This document shows positions 28,105 to 38,067 of a stretch of 44,500 bases of DNA, in pieces. How positions within the stretch are numbered: the stretch's first letter is position 1; each line of letters begins with the position of its first letter. The DNA comes from Symbiodinium natans. Its lineage: Eukaryota > Sar > Dinophyceae > Suessiales > Symbiodiniaceae. Where the stretch lies: NCBI GenBank assembly GCA_905221605.1, contig CAJNDS010001491.1:374360-418859 (forward strand), written 5' to 3'. The notes beneath the pieces are model-generated. The model worked only from the letters and a program-made list of their open reading frames with translations. It made no database searches and had not been told where the DNA came from. The position numbers were made by a program, and so were the translations under genes.

Positions 28105-28180
28105 CAGCAGCCCTAATCCCTAAACCCCTAACCCTAAACCCTAAACCCTAAACCCCAAACTCTAAACCCTAAACCCTAAC

Positions 28181-28275
28181 CCCTCGAACAGCCCCGGAAG
28201 TGCCCCATGCCTCGGTCGTGAGCACCTCCAGACGTTTCTTGGCACTCGCCAGGGTGGCCGAATCGATGCCCAAAC
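28181..28275 (-). CDS. Exon, helix-B type repeat
   Basis: The acceptor is TCGTTGAG|G and the donor GTTAGGG. The 95-nt exon reads LGIDSATLASAKKRLEVLTT then EAWGTSGAVRG. It opens with the GID turn that also starts the exon at 27070-27129. CCCTAAA below, TTTAGGG above. Confidence 0.8.
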
Positions 28276-28599
28276 CTCAACGAGAGCGCTGGCTTAGGGT
28301 TTAGGGTTTAGGGTTTAGGGCTTAGGGTTTAGGGTTTAGGGTTTAGGGTTTCGGGTTTAGGGTTTAGGGTTTAGGGTTTAGGGTTTGGGGTTTGGGGTTT
28401 GGGGTTTAGGGTCTCGGGTCTAGGGTTTAGAGGGTTTATGGGTTCCTAAAGTACCCCCAAAGAACCCGGAACCTCGCCCCCTAAACCTTGAACAAACCCT
28501 AAACCCTGAACCCTAAACCCTAAACCCTGAACCCTAAACCCTAAACAGCAGGTGATGGGAGAAAGCCTATGCCTTGGTCCCTTTCGGGGATCCGATGAC

Positions 28600-29050
28600 C
28601 AGACCCAAGAGGAAACTAGGAATAAACAAAGTGTCCTTCTAGGCTAAACCTTCAAGAACCCTAAATAAGAGTAGCCTAGCATTAAAAAAGGTGTCCTTCT
28701 AGGGCTTTTTTAACCTTCAAGAACCCTAAATAAGAGTAGCCTAGCATAAAAAAAGGTGTCCCTTTTTAGGGTTTTTTCACGTTCAAGGAACCCTAAATAA
28801 GAGTAGCCTAGGAAATAAAAAAAGGGTTCCCTTTTTTGGTTTATAAGGCTCCTAAACGGGAACCTGAACCCTAAATCAAAAAGGACTACTTGGAGGTTCA
28901 TGGTACTTACTAACCAATCATAACTGTACTTATAACCCTACTTCTAATACCCCTAAAGGGCCTTATAGGGGTTATCCCACTTATAAGTAGGGTGATAAGT
29001 ACAGTAAGTACCATGAACCTTCAAGTAAGAGCCTACTCTGGGTCCTAGAT
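28600..29050. repeat. M4-related tandem block with a nested M1
   Basis: A unit carrying AACCCTAAATAAGAGTAGCC occurs three times in 28655-28815, followed by an M4-type end (AAAGGGTTCCCTTTTTTGG). M1 copy f is inserted at 28887-29027 before the M4 right end. Confidence 0.65.
28887..29027. mobile_element. M1 copy f, nested in an M4 element
   Basis: TA-flanked with near-complete arms; it splits a family-M4 element whose right end (CCTACTCTGGGTCCTAG) resumes at about 29032. Confidence 0.8.
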
Positions 29051-29301
29051 GGCCTTTTCCCTACACCGCAAAACCCTAGACCCCCTTAAACTTAAGGTTT
29101 CTGGGCGGGGCCCCTGGAAGGGCCCTAAACCCTAAAACCCTAAATCCTAGAACCCCTGAACCCTAAAACCCTAAAACCCTTAAAACCCTAAAACCCTAAC
29201 ACCCTAAAACCCTAAAACCCTAAAACCCTAAAACCCTAAAACCCTAAAACCCTAAACCCTAAAACCCTAAAACCCTAAACCCTAAACCCTAAACCCTCAA
29301 C

Positions 29302-29396
29302 CTCCTCAGTAGCTTCCATGCGTGCAGGCGTCGTGAAGCACGCATCACCGCCGAGCGCAGCGTCTCGGCGTCGTGGGAGGCCGCAGCCTTCTCCAC
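29302..29396 (-). CDS. Exon, helical repeat, strong coding signal
   Basis: The acceptor is GCTCCTGCAG|G and the donor GTTGAGGG. The 95-nt exon reads VEKAAASHDAETLRSAVMRA then SRRLHAWKLLR. The core L..AV..A matches helix A of the repeat. Bracketed by CCCTAAA/CCCTAAAA (29127-29298) and one of the longest TTTAGGG tracts (29416-29643). Confidence 0.85.
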
Positions 29397-29415
29397 CTGC
29401 AGGAGCGTGGCTTGG

Positions 29416-29643
29416 TTTAGGGTTTAGGGTTTAGGGTTTAGGGTTTAGGGTTTAGGGTTTAGGGTTTAGGGTTTAGGGTTTAGGGTTTAGGGTTTAGGGT
29501 TTAGGGTTAGGTTTAGGGTTTAGGGTTTAGGGTTTAGGGTTTAGGGTTTAGGGTTTAGGGTTTAGGGTTTAGGGTTTAGGGTTTAGGGTTTAGGGTTTAG
29601 GGTTTAGGGTTCAGGGTTCAGGGTTTAGGGTTTAGGGTTCAGG
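29416..29643. repeat. Very long TTTAGGG tract
   Basis: About 30 units with one GTTAGG slip and a few TTCAGGG units at the end. Confidence 0.95.
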
Positions 29644-29821
29644 GTGAGTAGCCCAATAAGCCCATAAGGAGCCTTCCCGAGGACTGAAGAGTATTCGCGA
29701 ATGTTGACCTCCCTAACCCCCCCCCTCCCGCTAAACCTTCCCATATGGCCATGAGGACCCTGTAAACCCCAAAAATCCTAACTCAACCCGAAAAGCCCCA
29801 AACCCTAAACCCTAAACCCTA

Positions 29822-30088
29822 AACCTTACCCCAAACCCCAAACCCTAAACCCCAAACCCCAAACCCTACACCCTAAACCCTAAACCCTAAACCCCAAACC
29901 CTAAACCCTAAACCTTACCCCAAACCCCAAACCCTAAACCCCAAACCCCAAACCCTACACCCTAAACCCTAAACCCTAAACCCCAAACCCTAAACCCTAA
30001 ACCTTACCCCAAACCCCAAACCCTAAACCCCAAACCCCAAACCCTACACCCTAAACCCTAAACCCTAAACCCCAAACCCTAAACCTTT
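29822..30088. repeat. Higher-order repeat, 3 x 89 bp
   Basis: A 89-bp block of ordered CCCTAAA, CCCCAAA, CCTTACC and CCCTACA variants repeats at 29824, 29913 and 30002 with no difference I can see. Confidence 0.85.
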
Positions 30089-30092
30089 GAAC

Positions 30093-30143
30093 CCTCGGCG
30101 AGCTGAGCCCCTGACGAGCTCCTGCATGAAGAGCTTTTGCAAC
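30093..30143 (-). CDS. Exon, helical segment
   Basis: The acceptor is CAGCCCAG|G and the donor GTTCAA. The 51-nt exon reads LQKLFMQELVRGSARR. A C-strand higher-order repeat (29822-30085) lies below and TTTAGGG above. Confidence 0.65.
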
Positions 30144-30612
30144 CTGGGCTGGCTAACATAGGGTTTAGGGTTTAGTGTTTAGGGTTTGGGGTTTAGGGTT
30201 TAGGGTTTACAGTTTAGGGTTTATGGTTCTTTTGGTTTAGGGTTTAGGGTTTGGGGGTTAGGGGTCGGCTCAGGGTGAAGTAAACGCCTCAAGCCCCTGA
30301 ACCCCTACTTAGACGTAAGGATACGAGCGGACAATGCCCCAGATCCCTAAGACCCGTAAGACCCCCAAGGGCCCCAACCCGAAACCCTAAAACCTAAACC
30401 CTAAACCCTAACCCCTAACCCCTAAACCCTAAACCCTAAACCCTAAACCCTAAACCCTAAACCCTAATCCCTAAACCCTAAACCCTAAACCCTAAACCCT
30501 AAACCCTAAACCCTAAACCCTAGACCCAACCCGACTACCCAAGACCACCTGAAGCCTAAAGCCCCCCCCCTGTCCTTGAACCGCTCCCGGGTGGCTCAAA
30601 CTCTGCCTTCAC

Positions 30613-30638
30613 CAACCTCGAGCTTGGAGTGCCAGCTC
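30613..30638 (-). CDS. Candidate micro-exon
   Basis: The acceptor is TTTGCTGAG|G and the donor GTGAAG. The 26-nt exon reads ELALQARG. Perfect bracket by CCCTAAA (30385-30523) and TTTAGGG (30646-30740). A longer exon that includes ATRERFKDR just downstream is an alternative. Confidence 0.55.
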
Positions 30639-30645
30639 CTCAGCA

Positions 30646-30740
30646 AAGGGTTTAGGGTTTAGGGTTTAGGGTTTAGGGTTTAGGGTTTAGGGTTTAGGGT
30701 TTAGGGTTTAGGGTTTAGGGTTTAGGGTTTAGGGTTTAGC
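30646..30740. repeat. TTTAGGG tract
   Basis: About 13 perfect units. Confidence 0.95.
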
Positions 30741-31257
30741 AACTTACTTCTCCAATAACCACGGGGAAAAAAGGTTCAACTTCAATATTCCTACTAAGTA
30801 AGGAAACCCATAAAGTCTAAAGTTCAACTAAAAGGTAGAGGGTTTAGGGTTTCGGGCTTGGGGTTTAGGGTTTGAGGTTTGGGGCTTGGGGGTTGTGGGG
30901 TTTTGGGCTTGGGGCTTGGGGCTTGGGGTTTGGGGCTTGGGGGTTGGGGGTTTGGGGCTTGGGGTTTAGGCTTCTTAGGCTTCTTAGTGCAAGGAGGGCT
31001 TAGGCTGTTCTGAATGAGTGTTCTACGAGGTTTCGTGGCTGTGTCGGATATGGAGCTCAGGCTTTTGGAAAAGAGCTTCGTGGCATTTATGTCTCGCGCA
31101 GGCTTAGGTAGCCGGGGCAGAGGGATGGTAGCCCAAAGAGAGCTTTGGGGCGCGGCCGACCCTAAACCCTAACCCTGAAACCTAAACCCTAAACCCTAAA
31201 CCCTAAACCCCAAACCACAAGTCGCAAAGCAGGCTGGGCTGCAGAAAAAAAGACGAA

Positions 31258-31395
31258 CCATTCTTAAGGTGGATAAGGAGGGAATCCTAGAAGGGGCCCC
31301 TTAATCTTCTTCCCCTATAAATCCCATATCTAAGCTCCACAGTCCCTTTATGCCTAAGTAGCTCCGAAATACCCGCCAAATAACCTCTAAGGTCC
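31258..31395. mobile_element. Inverted-repeat element, family with 33750
   Basis: Imperfect ends AAGGAGGGAATCCTAGA / CTAAGGTCCCTCCTT. A relative lies at 33750-33890 (AAGGAGTGACCCCTAG ... CTAAGGTCCCTTATAA). Confidence 0.5.
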
Positions 31396-31519
31396 CTCCT
31401 TGAGTCCCTGACATTCTGGGCCAAACCCGAAACCCTAAACCCTAAACCCTAAACCCTAAACCCTAAACCCTAAACCCATAAGCCATCAACCCTAGAGCCT
31501 AAGCCGAAACTCCAACCAC

Positions 31520-31594
31520 CTGCCAAGACTCTTCTGGACAGCTCAATCGCAGACTGCAGCTGCGCCGTGTCCTCTCGGACGTGGGCCACGAAAG
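31520..31594 (-). CDS. Exon, helical segment
   Basis: The acceptor is GCGTAAAG|C and the donor GCAG|GTGGTT. The 75-nt exon reads FVAHVREDTAQLQSAIELSR then RVLA. CCCTAAA (31434-31478) lies below, but the high-side flank is also C-strand-like, an exception to the rule. Confidence 0.7.
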
Positions 31595-32193
31595 CTTTAC
31601 GCCCTCAACCCTAACCCCTAAACCCGAAACCCGGAATCCCGGAACCCTAAACTCGAAACCCGAAACCCTAAACTAGGGGGGGGGCCTTGCTGGGCCCGCA
31701 TGGACAAAGCCAACTCCAAGAAAAACCCCCTGAACGGAATGGGTGGCTTCACTGAGATGGCGGAGAAAGGAGCGCGCGATGGCCTTTCAAATCGTAAAGC
31801 ATGCGAAGGCATTCTACCTATATCCTGACCGGCACTGCGACCGTGCCAAATCACAGCAAACACCGTCACTAAACCTAAACCCCAACCCCAAAACCCTAAA
31901 CCCCAAACCCCCCAACCCCAAGCCCGAAACCAAAACCCTAAACGCCCCCAAACCCTGACTGAAAGCCCCAAACCCCCAAACCCCACAAAACCCTAAACCC
32001 CAAACATCTAAACCCTAAACCCTAAAAGCCCCCAAACCTTCAAAGCCCCAAAACCCCCCCCCCCCCCCAAAAAAAAAAAAATATATAACCTAAACCCTAA
32101 ACCCTAAACCCTAAGCCCTAAGCCCTAAACCCTAAACCCTAAACCCTAAACCCTAAATCCTAAATCCTAAACCCTAAACCCTAAACCCTAAAC

Positions 32194-32271
32194 CCTCGCC
32201 TGGGCTGCCATCGCTGCGTCCAGCGCTTCCTTCGCCTCCTGCCGGGAGACCGGCTCCTTGAGAGTGGCCTC
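32194..32271 (-). CDS. Exon, Ala/Glu helix, telomere-motif donor
   Basis: The acceptor is CCCCCCCAAG|G and the donor is GTTTAGGG, the first unit of the tract at 32093-32193. The 78-nt exon (phase 0/0) reads EATLKEPVSRQEAKEALDAA then MAAQAR. Perfect bracket: CCCTAAA below, TTTAGGG (32297 onward) above. Confidence 0.8.
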
Positions 32272-32489
32272 CTTGGGGGGGCAAGAAGGGTGCAGGGGTT
32301 TAGGGTTTAGGGTTTAGGGTTTAGGGTTTCAGGGCTTTTAGGGTTGAGGGTTTTAGGGCTTGAGGGCTTGAGGGCTTTAGGGCTTTAGGGTTTTAGGGTT
32401 TTAGGGCTGTAGGGTTTTAGGGTTTCAGGGTTTAGGGTTTGTGGGACTTAGGGTGTGTGGGGGGTTTTGGTCTTGTGGCATGGGTGGAA

Positions 32490-32620
32490 AGGGGAAACTC
32501 TCTGATTAAAGCTGGACCCAACCCTGTTGAGGGTCGACGCCTATACAACCCAAGGTCCTATACTTCGGAACCCTTTAGAAGAGTAAGGGACCATATTCAG
32601 GGACGATGTAACTACCTGAA
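32490..32620. mobile_element. Element family M5, diverged copy
   Basis: The right arm AGTAAGGGACCATATTCAGG ... TGTAACTACC matches copy a; the left arm is poorly preserved. Confidence 0.45.
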
Positions 32621-32855
32621 GAGACGCCCCAATCTAACCTTGCCCTAAACCCTAACCCTAACCCTAGGGGTCAAGCTGGGCCTAAGCAACTAGCCTGGAG
32701 GTAGGCCCAGGTAGGCTGAGGGCTGCGATCTCCTAAGCCCTCTGAACTCTAAACCCTACGCCTCAAGCCCTAAGCCTTATAAACCCTAAACCCTAAACCC
32801 TAAACCCTCAACCCTAAACCCTAAGCCCTAAACTCCCTGGACCCTAGACCCCAAC

Positions 32856-32896
32856 CCCGGTCCTGGGCAAGGGTGTCCTCTTTCTCTAAATCTGTC
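32856..32896 (-). CDS. Candidate exon, acidic helix
   Basis: The acceptor is GCTTGCCAAG|G and the donor GTTGGGG. The 41-nt exon reads TDLEKEDTLAQDR. CCCTAAA (32770-32840) precedes it; degenerate TTTTGGGG/TTTAGGG follows. Confidence 0.6.
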
Positions 32897-33129
32897 CTTG
32901 GCAAGCAAAAGCAAGTGCCGTCAGCGGGTTTTGCGGTTTTGGGGAGTTTTTTTCGGGAGTTTAGGGTTTTAGGTTTTAGGGTTCCAGGGCCTTCGAGCTT
33001 AAGGGCTATAGGGATTGGGATTTTAGGGTTTAGGGTCTTGCCTCTGACGTAAACCTAATTCATGCGGATTCACAGGGCTCTTTGTTGGGGCCTCTACACC
33101 CCTCCAAGGTTTGCATTTGAACGGCACAC

Positions 33130-33173
33130 GAAGGCGAGCGGCAAGAGCACTTTCGACATGGTCCCTGCCGTAC
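33130..33173 (-). CDS. Candidate exon, helical segment (both strands open)
   Basis: The acceptor is CCACTCTCAG|G and the donor GTGTGC. The 44-nt exon reads YGRDHVESALAARL, close to the helix seen in neighbouring exons. The plus strand across 33078-33201 also has good splice signals and an open frame (TPPRFAFERHTKASGK), so the strand needs RNA evidence. Confidence 0.45.
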
Positions 33174-33439
33174 CTGAGAGTGGCCACAAAATCACTCAGG
33201 TGGGTTTAAATTTAGGGTTTAGGGTTTAGGGTTTACGGTTTAGGGTTTAGGGTTTAGGGTGTAGGGTTTAGGGTTTAGGGTTATAGGGTCTAGGGCTTTA
33301 GGGGTTCGAGGGTTGTAGAGCTTAGGGGTTTCATGCGTTATGGTTTTCAGAGTTTTGTGATTCAGGGCGTTAGGGACTGTTAGGGTTCAGGCCCATGTCC
33401 TGCATGCGTGATAAGCAGCGCAGGCCATGCAGCTCATGT

Positions 33440-34300
33440 AGATGAGAAGCCCTACAACCTTGAAACCAACCCCTAAATCCTGAACCCTAAACCAATACAG
33501 AACTCATGTGCCTTGCACCCTTACACCCTGCACCCGGCCGGCCCATAGTCTCTTAGTCCAAAAATCATGCTTCCCAAACTGACAGGTTCTTAGTAGGGGA
33601 AGGGTGTATATATAGGCCCTTGTTCCCTCATTCCCTACTTAAGGACCAGGGGAAAACCTGCACAGCGCCAGTGATTGAGCATGGGGCGAAGCTTTCTGTC
33701 TGCGTAAGGCGCAGTTGCCTCGGTGAAAGCGGTGAAGAATTTCAGGGGCATAAGGAGTGACCCCTAGAAGGGACCCTTAATACCCCCCAAAAAATATACT
33801 GTGTACCTTATATAGCCCCTATATAGCTAAGGAGCTGCTAAATAGCCCCTATCTAAGCCCTAAGGTCCCTTATAAGAGTCTCTTGAAACAAGTTCAGACG
33901 TGAGCTCCTAAGCGATTCTTTCCAGGGTCAGTGAGGAACCATGCATTGCACGTGCTCCACGTGACTAGGCCAAAAGGGAGCTGAAAAATTTGCCTTGGGG
34001 ACTAGACTAGGAAAAGACTTGTGAAACCCTAAACCCTAAACCCTAAATCCTAAACCCTATAAACCCTAAACCCTAAACCCCAAGAAAGTTACGAGCTACC
34101 GGCTGGACAAGAAAAAGCACTTGAAGGTGGCTACACTCCTTTACACCGGGCCTTCACCCAGCGTTCTAGTATATTGTATTATATGGGGGTTTATGATATT
34201 AGGGGTACCTTATTGGAGTCCCCATTAGATGGGGAGCCTACTACTTGGGTGTCATTTTTAGGGGGTACCCAATTCTCGTAAACCCCCCCATATTCTTACT
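33440..34300. other. Mixed intron-like sequence
   Basis: Holds two inverted-repeat elements (about 33580-33665 and 33750-33890), a short CCCTAAA tract at 34024-34080 and AT-richer sequence with GGGGTACC motifs (34160-34300). No exon is called. Confidence 0.5.
33750..33890. mobile_element. Inverted-repeat element, relative of 31258
   Basis: Imperfect inverted ends as described for 31258-31395, with TATATAGCCCC repeats inside. Confidence 0.5.
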
Positions 34301-34573
34301 CTAGGCAACTTTAGCAAACAACCAATCACCCCAAAAACCCTGCGGCCACGCAGCCGGCTTGTCGCCAAAGGGCCCATAAATCACCATGACAGGAGTTGGG
34401 ATCCTTGGTGAGGTAACCGCCAGTGCAGCCCTCAATCCTCTGAGTGTCCTCTGGGCCAATGTGCCACTACCCCAAACCCGAAACCCTGAACCCCGAACAC
34501 TCCACACCAACAGAGGGATCACCGTGCGTCAATGCGTCAAATCAGTTAAACAGGTTGACTCGACCCTAGACCT

Positions 34574-34757
34574 TATAAACCCTAAACCCTAAACCCTAAA
34601 CCCTAAACCCTAAACCCGGGCCCCTCAACCCTAAACCCTAAACCCTAGACCCTAGACCCTAGACCCTAAACCCTAGACCCTAGACCCTAGACCCTAGACC
34701 CTAGACCCTAGACCCTAGACCCTAGACCCTAGACCCTAGACCCTAGACCCTAGACCC
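34574..34757. repeat. CCCTAAA grading into CCCTAGA
   Basis: Five CCCTAAA units then about 17 CCCTAGA units. Confidence 0.95.
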
Positions 34758-34789
34758 AACCGACTACCCAAGATCCCCTGAATCCTCAC

Positions 34790-34854
34790 CAGAAAAGTCA
34801 GACCAACTCCGCCCAGCATCATGCTCTGCGCGGCCTGCTGCAGCGCACCACCCC
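34790..34854 (-). CDS. Candidate exon, Gln/Ala helix
   Basis: The acceptor is CGGCCCCAG|G and the donor GTGAGG. The 65-nt exon reads GGALQQAAQSMMLGGVGLTF plus L. CCCTAGA/CCCTAAA repeats lie below and TTAGGGTTTAG above. A second frame (SWSDF...) is also open. Confidence 0.6.
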
Positions 34855-34943
34855 CTGGGGCCGCAGGTGGCTTAGGGTTTAGTGTTTAGGGTTTAGGGTT
34901 TAGGGTTCCCGGTTTAGGGCTTTAGGGTAACTGGTTTAAGGTC

Positions 34944-35061
34944 TACTTGGAGCTCCATTGGGCACTTGTAAGCCCCAATTATAAGTCTACATTTTGCCTC
35001 ATTTGGGGGGCTTGCAAGTGCAATTCTGATTGGGGTGATAAGTGCCCTGAACCTCCAAATA
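34944..35061. mobile_element. M1 copy g, diverged
   Basis: Ends CTTGGAGCTCCATTGG and CTGAACCTCCAAA between TA dinucleotides; interior TTATAAGTCTAC matches copies b and d. Confidence 0.7.
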
Positions 35062-35246
35062 GGGAATCGAGGAATTAGGGGAATTTATGGGGAGTTGGAG
35101 GGACTCATTTTAGGGTTTAGGATCTTTGTTCCGCCTAACTTAGGACTCAGGACCTCGTGTTGATGAGCCTTGCGACTTCTAAGGGCCTATGTCTTCGCGC
35201 TTTGAAGCAGCCCTGTACCCAAACTCTTGAACCCTTTTGTCCCTAC

Positions 35247-35293
35247 GCGGCTTCTGCAAGCCACGCGGCGCGACACAGGGCCCAGCGCCAGTC
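35247..35293 (-). CDS. Candidate exon, Trp/Ala-rich helix
   Basis: The acceptor is CTGCTTCAG|G and the donor GTAGGG. The 47-nt exon reads DWRWALCRAAWLAEA plus two bases, an amphipathic helix. TTCAGGG/TTTAGGG repeats follow on the high side. Confidence 0.5.
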
Positions 35294-35903
35294 CTGAAGC
35301 AGGCTGTCGTTTTCGGAAGTCAGGGTTCAGGGTTTCTGGGTTTAGGGTTCAGGGTTTGGGGCTCTTTGGCCTAGCAGGTATCCCCAAATAGAAAGCGGCT
35401 AAACAAAGGGTACCATTGCCTAAACCCTGAACCCTAAACCCAAACCCCCCAAACCCCCTAAACCCCCTTAAACCCCAAAAACCCCCTAAACCCCGCGCCT
35501 GGCTCGGTTTTCTGCCGGGTTAGAAGAGCGCTGGTCGTCGTGTGGGGCCGCATTAGCTTTGCCATGGAGCCGGCTAGGTGGACCCTAAACCCTAAACCCT
35601 AACCTCTAAACCCTCAAAACCCTAAACCCTAAGCCCCCTAAACCCCCCCAAAAAATGAACCCTGTGGCACTGGGGTGCTCGGGGCTGAGGCTGTGGGCTA
35701 TAGGTTCAAACTCCCAGGGCCGAGCCCCCAGCTCCTTCAGATTCTACGCTTTCATCAAGCCTCTAAGACTCCTGGAGGTTCACGGTGCAGGGTTCAGGGT
35801 TTAGAGTTTAGGGTTCAGGGTTTAGGGCTTAGGGTTTAGGGTTTAAGAGTTTAGGGTTTAGGGAACCTTCAAGGTGACACAGGGCTGCAAAAGATGAGCC
35901 AAC

Positions 35904-35935
35904 GCAGGTGGCGGCGCGCGAACTTTCGTAGCTCC
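35904..35935 (-). CDS. Weak candidate micro-exon, basic helix
   Basis: The acceptor is ACCGGGCAG|G and the donor GTTGGC. The 32-nt exon reads ELRKFARRHL. Flanking tracts do not follow the bracket rule, so this is tentative. Confidence 0.3.
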
Positions 35936-36242
35936 CTGCCCGGTATGTAAAGCACCTGACCTAAACGCCGCTCAAGCTCGAAAAACAAAAAACGAAGCTG
36001 CAAACCCCTAAAACCCTCCAAATGGGCTTTCAGGGCTTAGGGCTTCGGGCTTTCTGGGGCTTGTGAGGTGAATGTAAGGCTTTGCTAGGGTTGTAGGTGC
36101 TAGGGTTTTAAGGCTTGGGGCTTTCTATGGCTGTCGGGTTTAGGGCTAGAGACTGAGGGATTTAGGGTTTTTTTAAACTGGGCTCACTTGTTTAAGTGCC
36201 ACGCGACAGCCTCGTCTTCGTTAAAGTGTTTCTACTAAGCTT

Positions 36243-36312
36243 CGCCACGATGAGGAAGAGGACCAGGGGCACCGAACTGCGCCACGATGAGGAAGAGGAC
36301 CCGGAGCACCAT
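36243..36312. repeat. Short tandem duplication, 37-bp period
   Basis: The string CGCCACGATGAGGAAGAGGA begins at 36243 and again at 36280. The block sits just before the 653-bp array and codes for acidic (plus) or hydrophobic (minus) residues; no function assigned. Confidence 0.6.
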
Positions 36313-36320
36313 CGCAGCAA

Positions 36321-38067
36321 GGAGCCGGCGGCCTTGTAGGTGATGGGTGGCATCACCTCTTGGGAAAGCGGAGCAGCGTAGACAGGAGGGGAAAGCCTTC
36401 GCCAGCAGGCTGTTGTTTGACTAGTGGGCATTGCGGATTGAAGGCTTTTACGTGCTTTTGCTCTCGGACTGCTATCCGTTTGAGTTTATCAGGTGCTTGG
36501 AATCTTTGGGGCCAGGGACTTCACGGGCCCAGCTGCAGCACTTACGGGTCAGGCGCACTGGTCGACGCATGCCGCCGCATGCCAACTGTGCACGTGCCAT
36601 GCTATAGATGTTCGCACCTTCTGCCGTGATGCTGTCCGCATTTTTGACAGCTGCTGTGGGAGGACCCCGGCCATCGAAGACACCTTCTCCTTCACCACGT
36701 CCAACATCTCAACGACCCACACCCAAATTTCATCTTCACAACATGCAATATAGCTGCTGCTATCTGCTACAATATGGGACCCGGCGTTTCCTCATGGAAT
36801 GTTAGTAGCCCGGAGCAGTTGCATCAAGAGGAAACACATGAACCTCCTTATCCTCCTTGTACAAGTGACAACGAAGCCAACGAAGCAAAGGGAGCCGGCG
36901 GCCTTGTAGGTGATGGGCGGCATCACCTCTCTTGGGAAAGCGGAGCGCTTGGAGATCTCGGGTCTCTATCTATAACGGCACAGTATGGTACGGTACCCGA
37001 ACCCGCAAACAACATTAAAGTCCACAGCGGTTCACACGAGGGGAGAGCCTTCGCCAGCAGGCTGTTGTTTGACTAGTGGGCATTGCGGATTGAAGGCTTT
37101 TACGTGCTTTTGCTCTCGGACTGCTATCCGTTTGAGTTTATCAGGTGCTTGGAATCTTTGGGGCCAGGGACTTCACGGGCCCAGCTGCAGCATTTACGGG
37201 TCAGGCGCACTGGTCGACGCATGCCGCCGCATGCCAACTGTGCACGTGCCATGCTATAGATGTTCGCACCTTCTGCCGCGATGCTGTCCGCATCTTTGAC
37301 AGCTGTTGTGGGAGGACCCCCGGCCATCGAAGACACCTTCTCCTTCACCACGTCCAACATCTCAACGACCCACACCCAAATTTTATCTTCACAACATGCA
37401 ATATAGCTGCTGCTGTCTGCTACAATGTGGGACTCGGCGTTTCCTCATGGAATGTTAGTAGCCCGGAGCAGTTGCATCAAGAGGAAACACATGAACCTCC
37501 TTATCCTCCTTGTACAAGTGACAACGAAGCCAACGAAGCAAAGGGAGCCGGCGGCCTTGTAGGTGATGGGCAGCATCACCTCTCTCGGGAAAGCGGAGCG
37601 CTTGGAGATCTCGGGTCTCTATCTATAACGGCACAGTATGGTACGGTACCCGAACCCGCAAACAAACATTAAAGTCCACAGCGTAGACACGAGGGGAGAG
37701 CCTTCGCCAGCAGGCTGTTGTTTGAGTAGTGGGCATTGCGGATTGAAGGCTTTTACGTGCTTTTGCTCTCGGACTGCTATCCGTTTGAGTTTTATCAGGT
37801 GCTTGGAATCTTTGGGGCCAGGGACTTCACGGGCCCAGCTGCAGCATTTACGGGTCAGGCGCACTGGTCGACGCATGCCGCCGCATGCCAACTGTGCACG
37901 TGCCATGCTATAGATGTTCGCACCTTCTGCCGCGATGCTGTCCGCATCTTTGACAGCTGTTGTGGGAGGACCCCCGGCCATCGAAGACACCTTCTCCTTC
38001 ACCACGTCCAACATCTCAACGACCCACACCCAAATTTTATCTTCACAACATGCAATATAGCTGCTGC
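36321..38067. repeat. Tandem array, three copies of a ~653-bp unit
   Basis: Unit starts (GGAGCCGGCGGCC) fall at 36321, 36891 and 37544; the internal landmark GTGCTTGGAATC falls at 36493, 37145 and 37799 (spacing 652 and 654). Copy 1 lacks about 80 bp after its start, and copy 3 stops at 38067 before the last ~150 bp. On the minus strand copies 2 and 3 share an 80-plus-codon frame containing EMLDVVKEKVSSMAGG and VKDADSIAAEGANIYSMARA. Copy 1 has one base fewer in a C run and loses it. The plus strand also holds open frames, so coding strand and function are unresolved. Copies 2 and 3 are nearly identical, so the duplication is recent. Confidence 0.8.

Noticed and set aside
29416-29643. Regular short repeats as a CRISPR array
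   Set aside because: Heptamers without spacers, eukaryotic context, no cas genes.
30990-31160. Open segments on both strands near a GCTTGGGG tract
   Set aside because: No donor/acceptor pair fits either strand well; the minus frame has no consistent borders.
34301-34522. Possible exon with a minus frame IEGCTGGYLTKDPNSCHGDL
   Set aside because: Two minus frames and one plus frame are equally open and the borders are weak; left unannotated.
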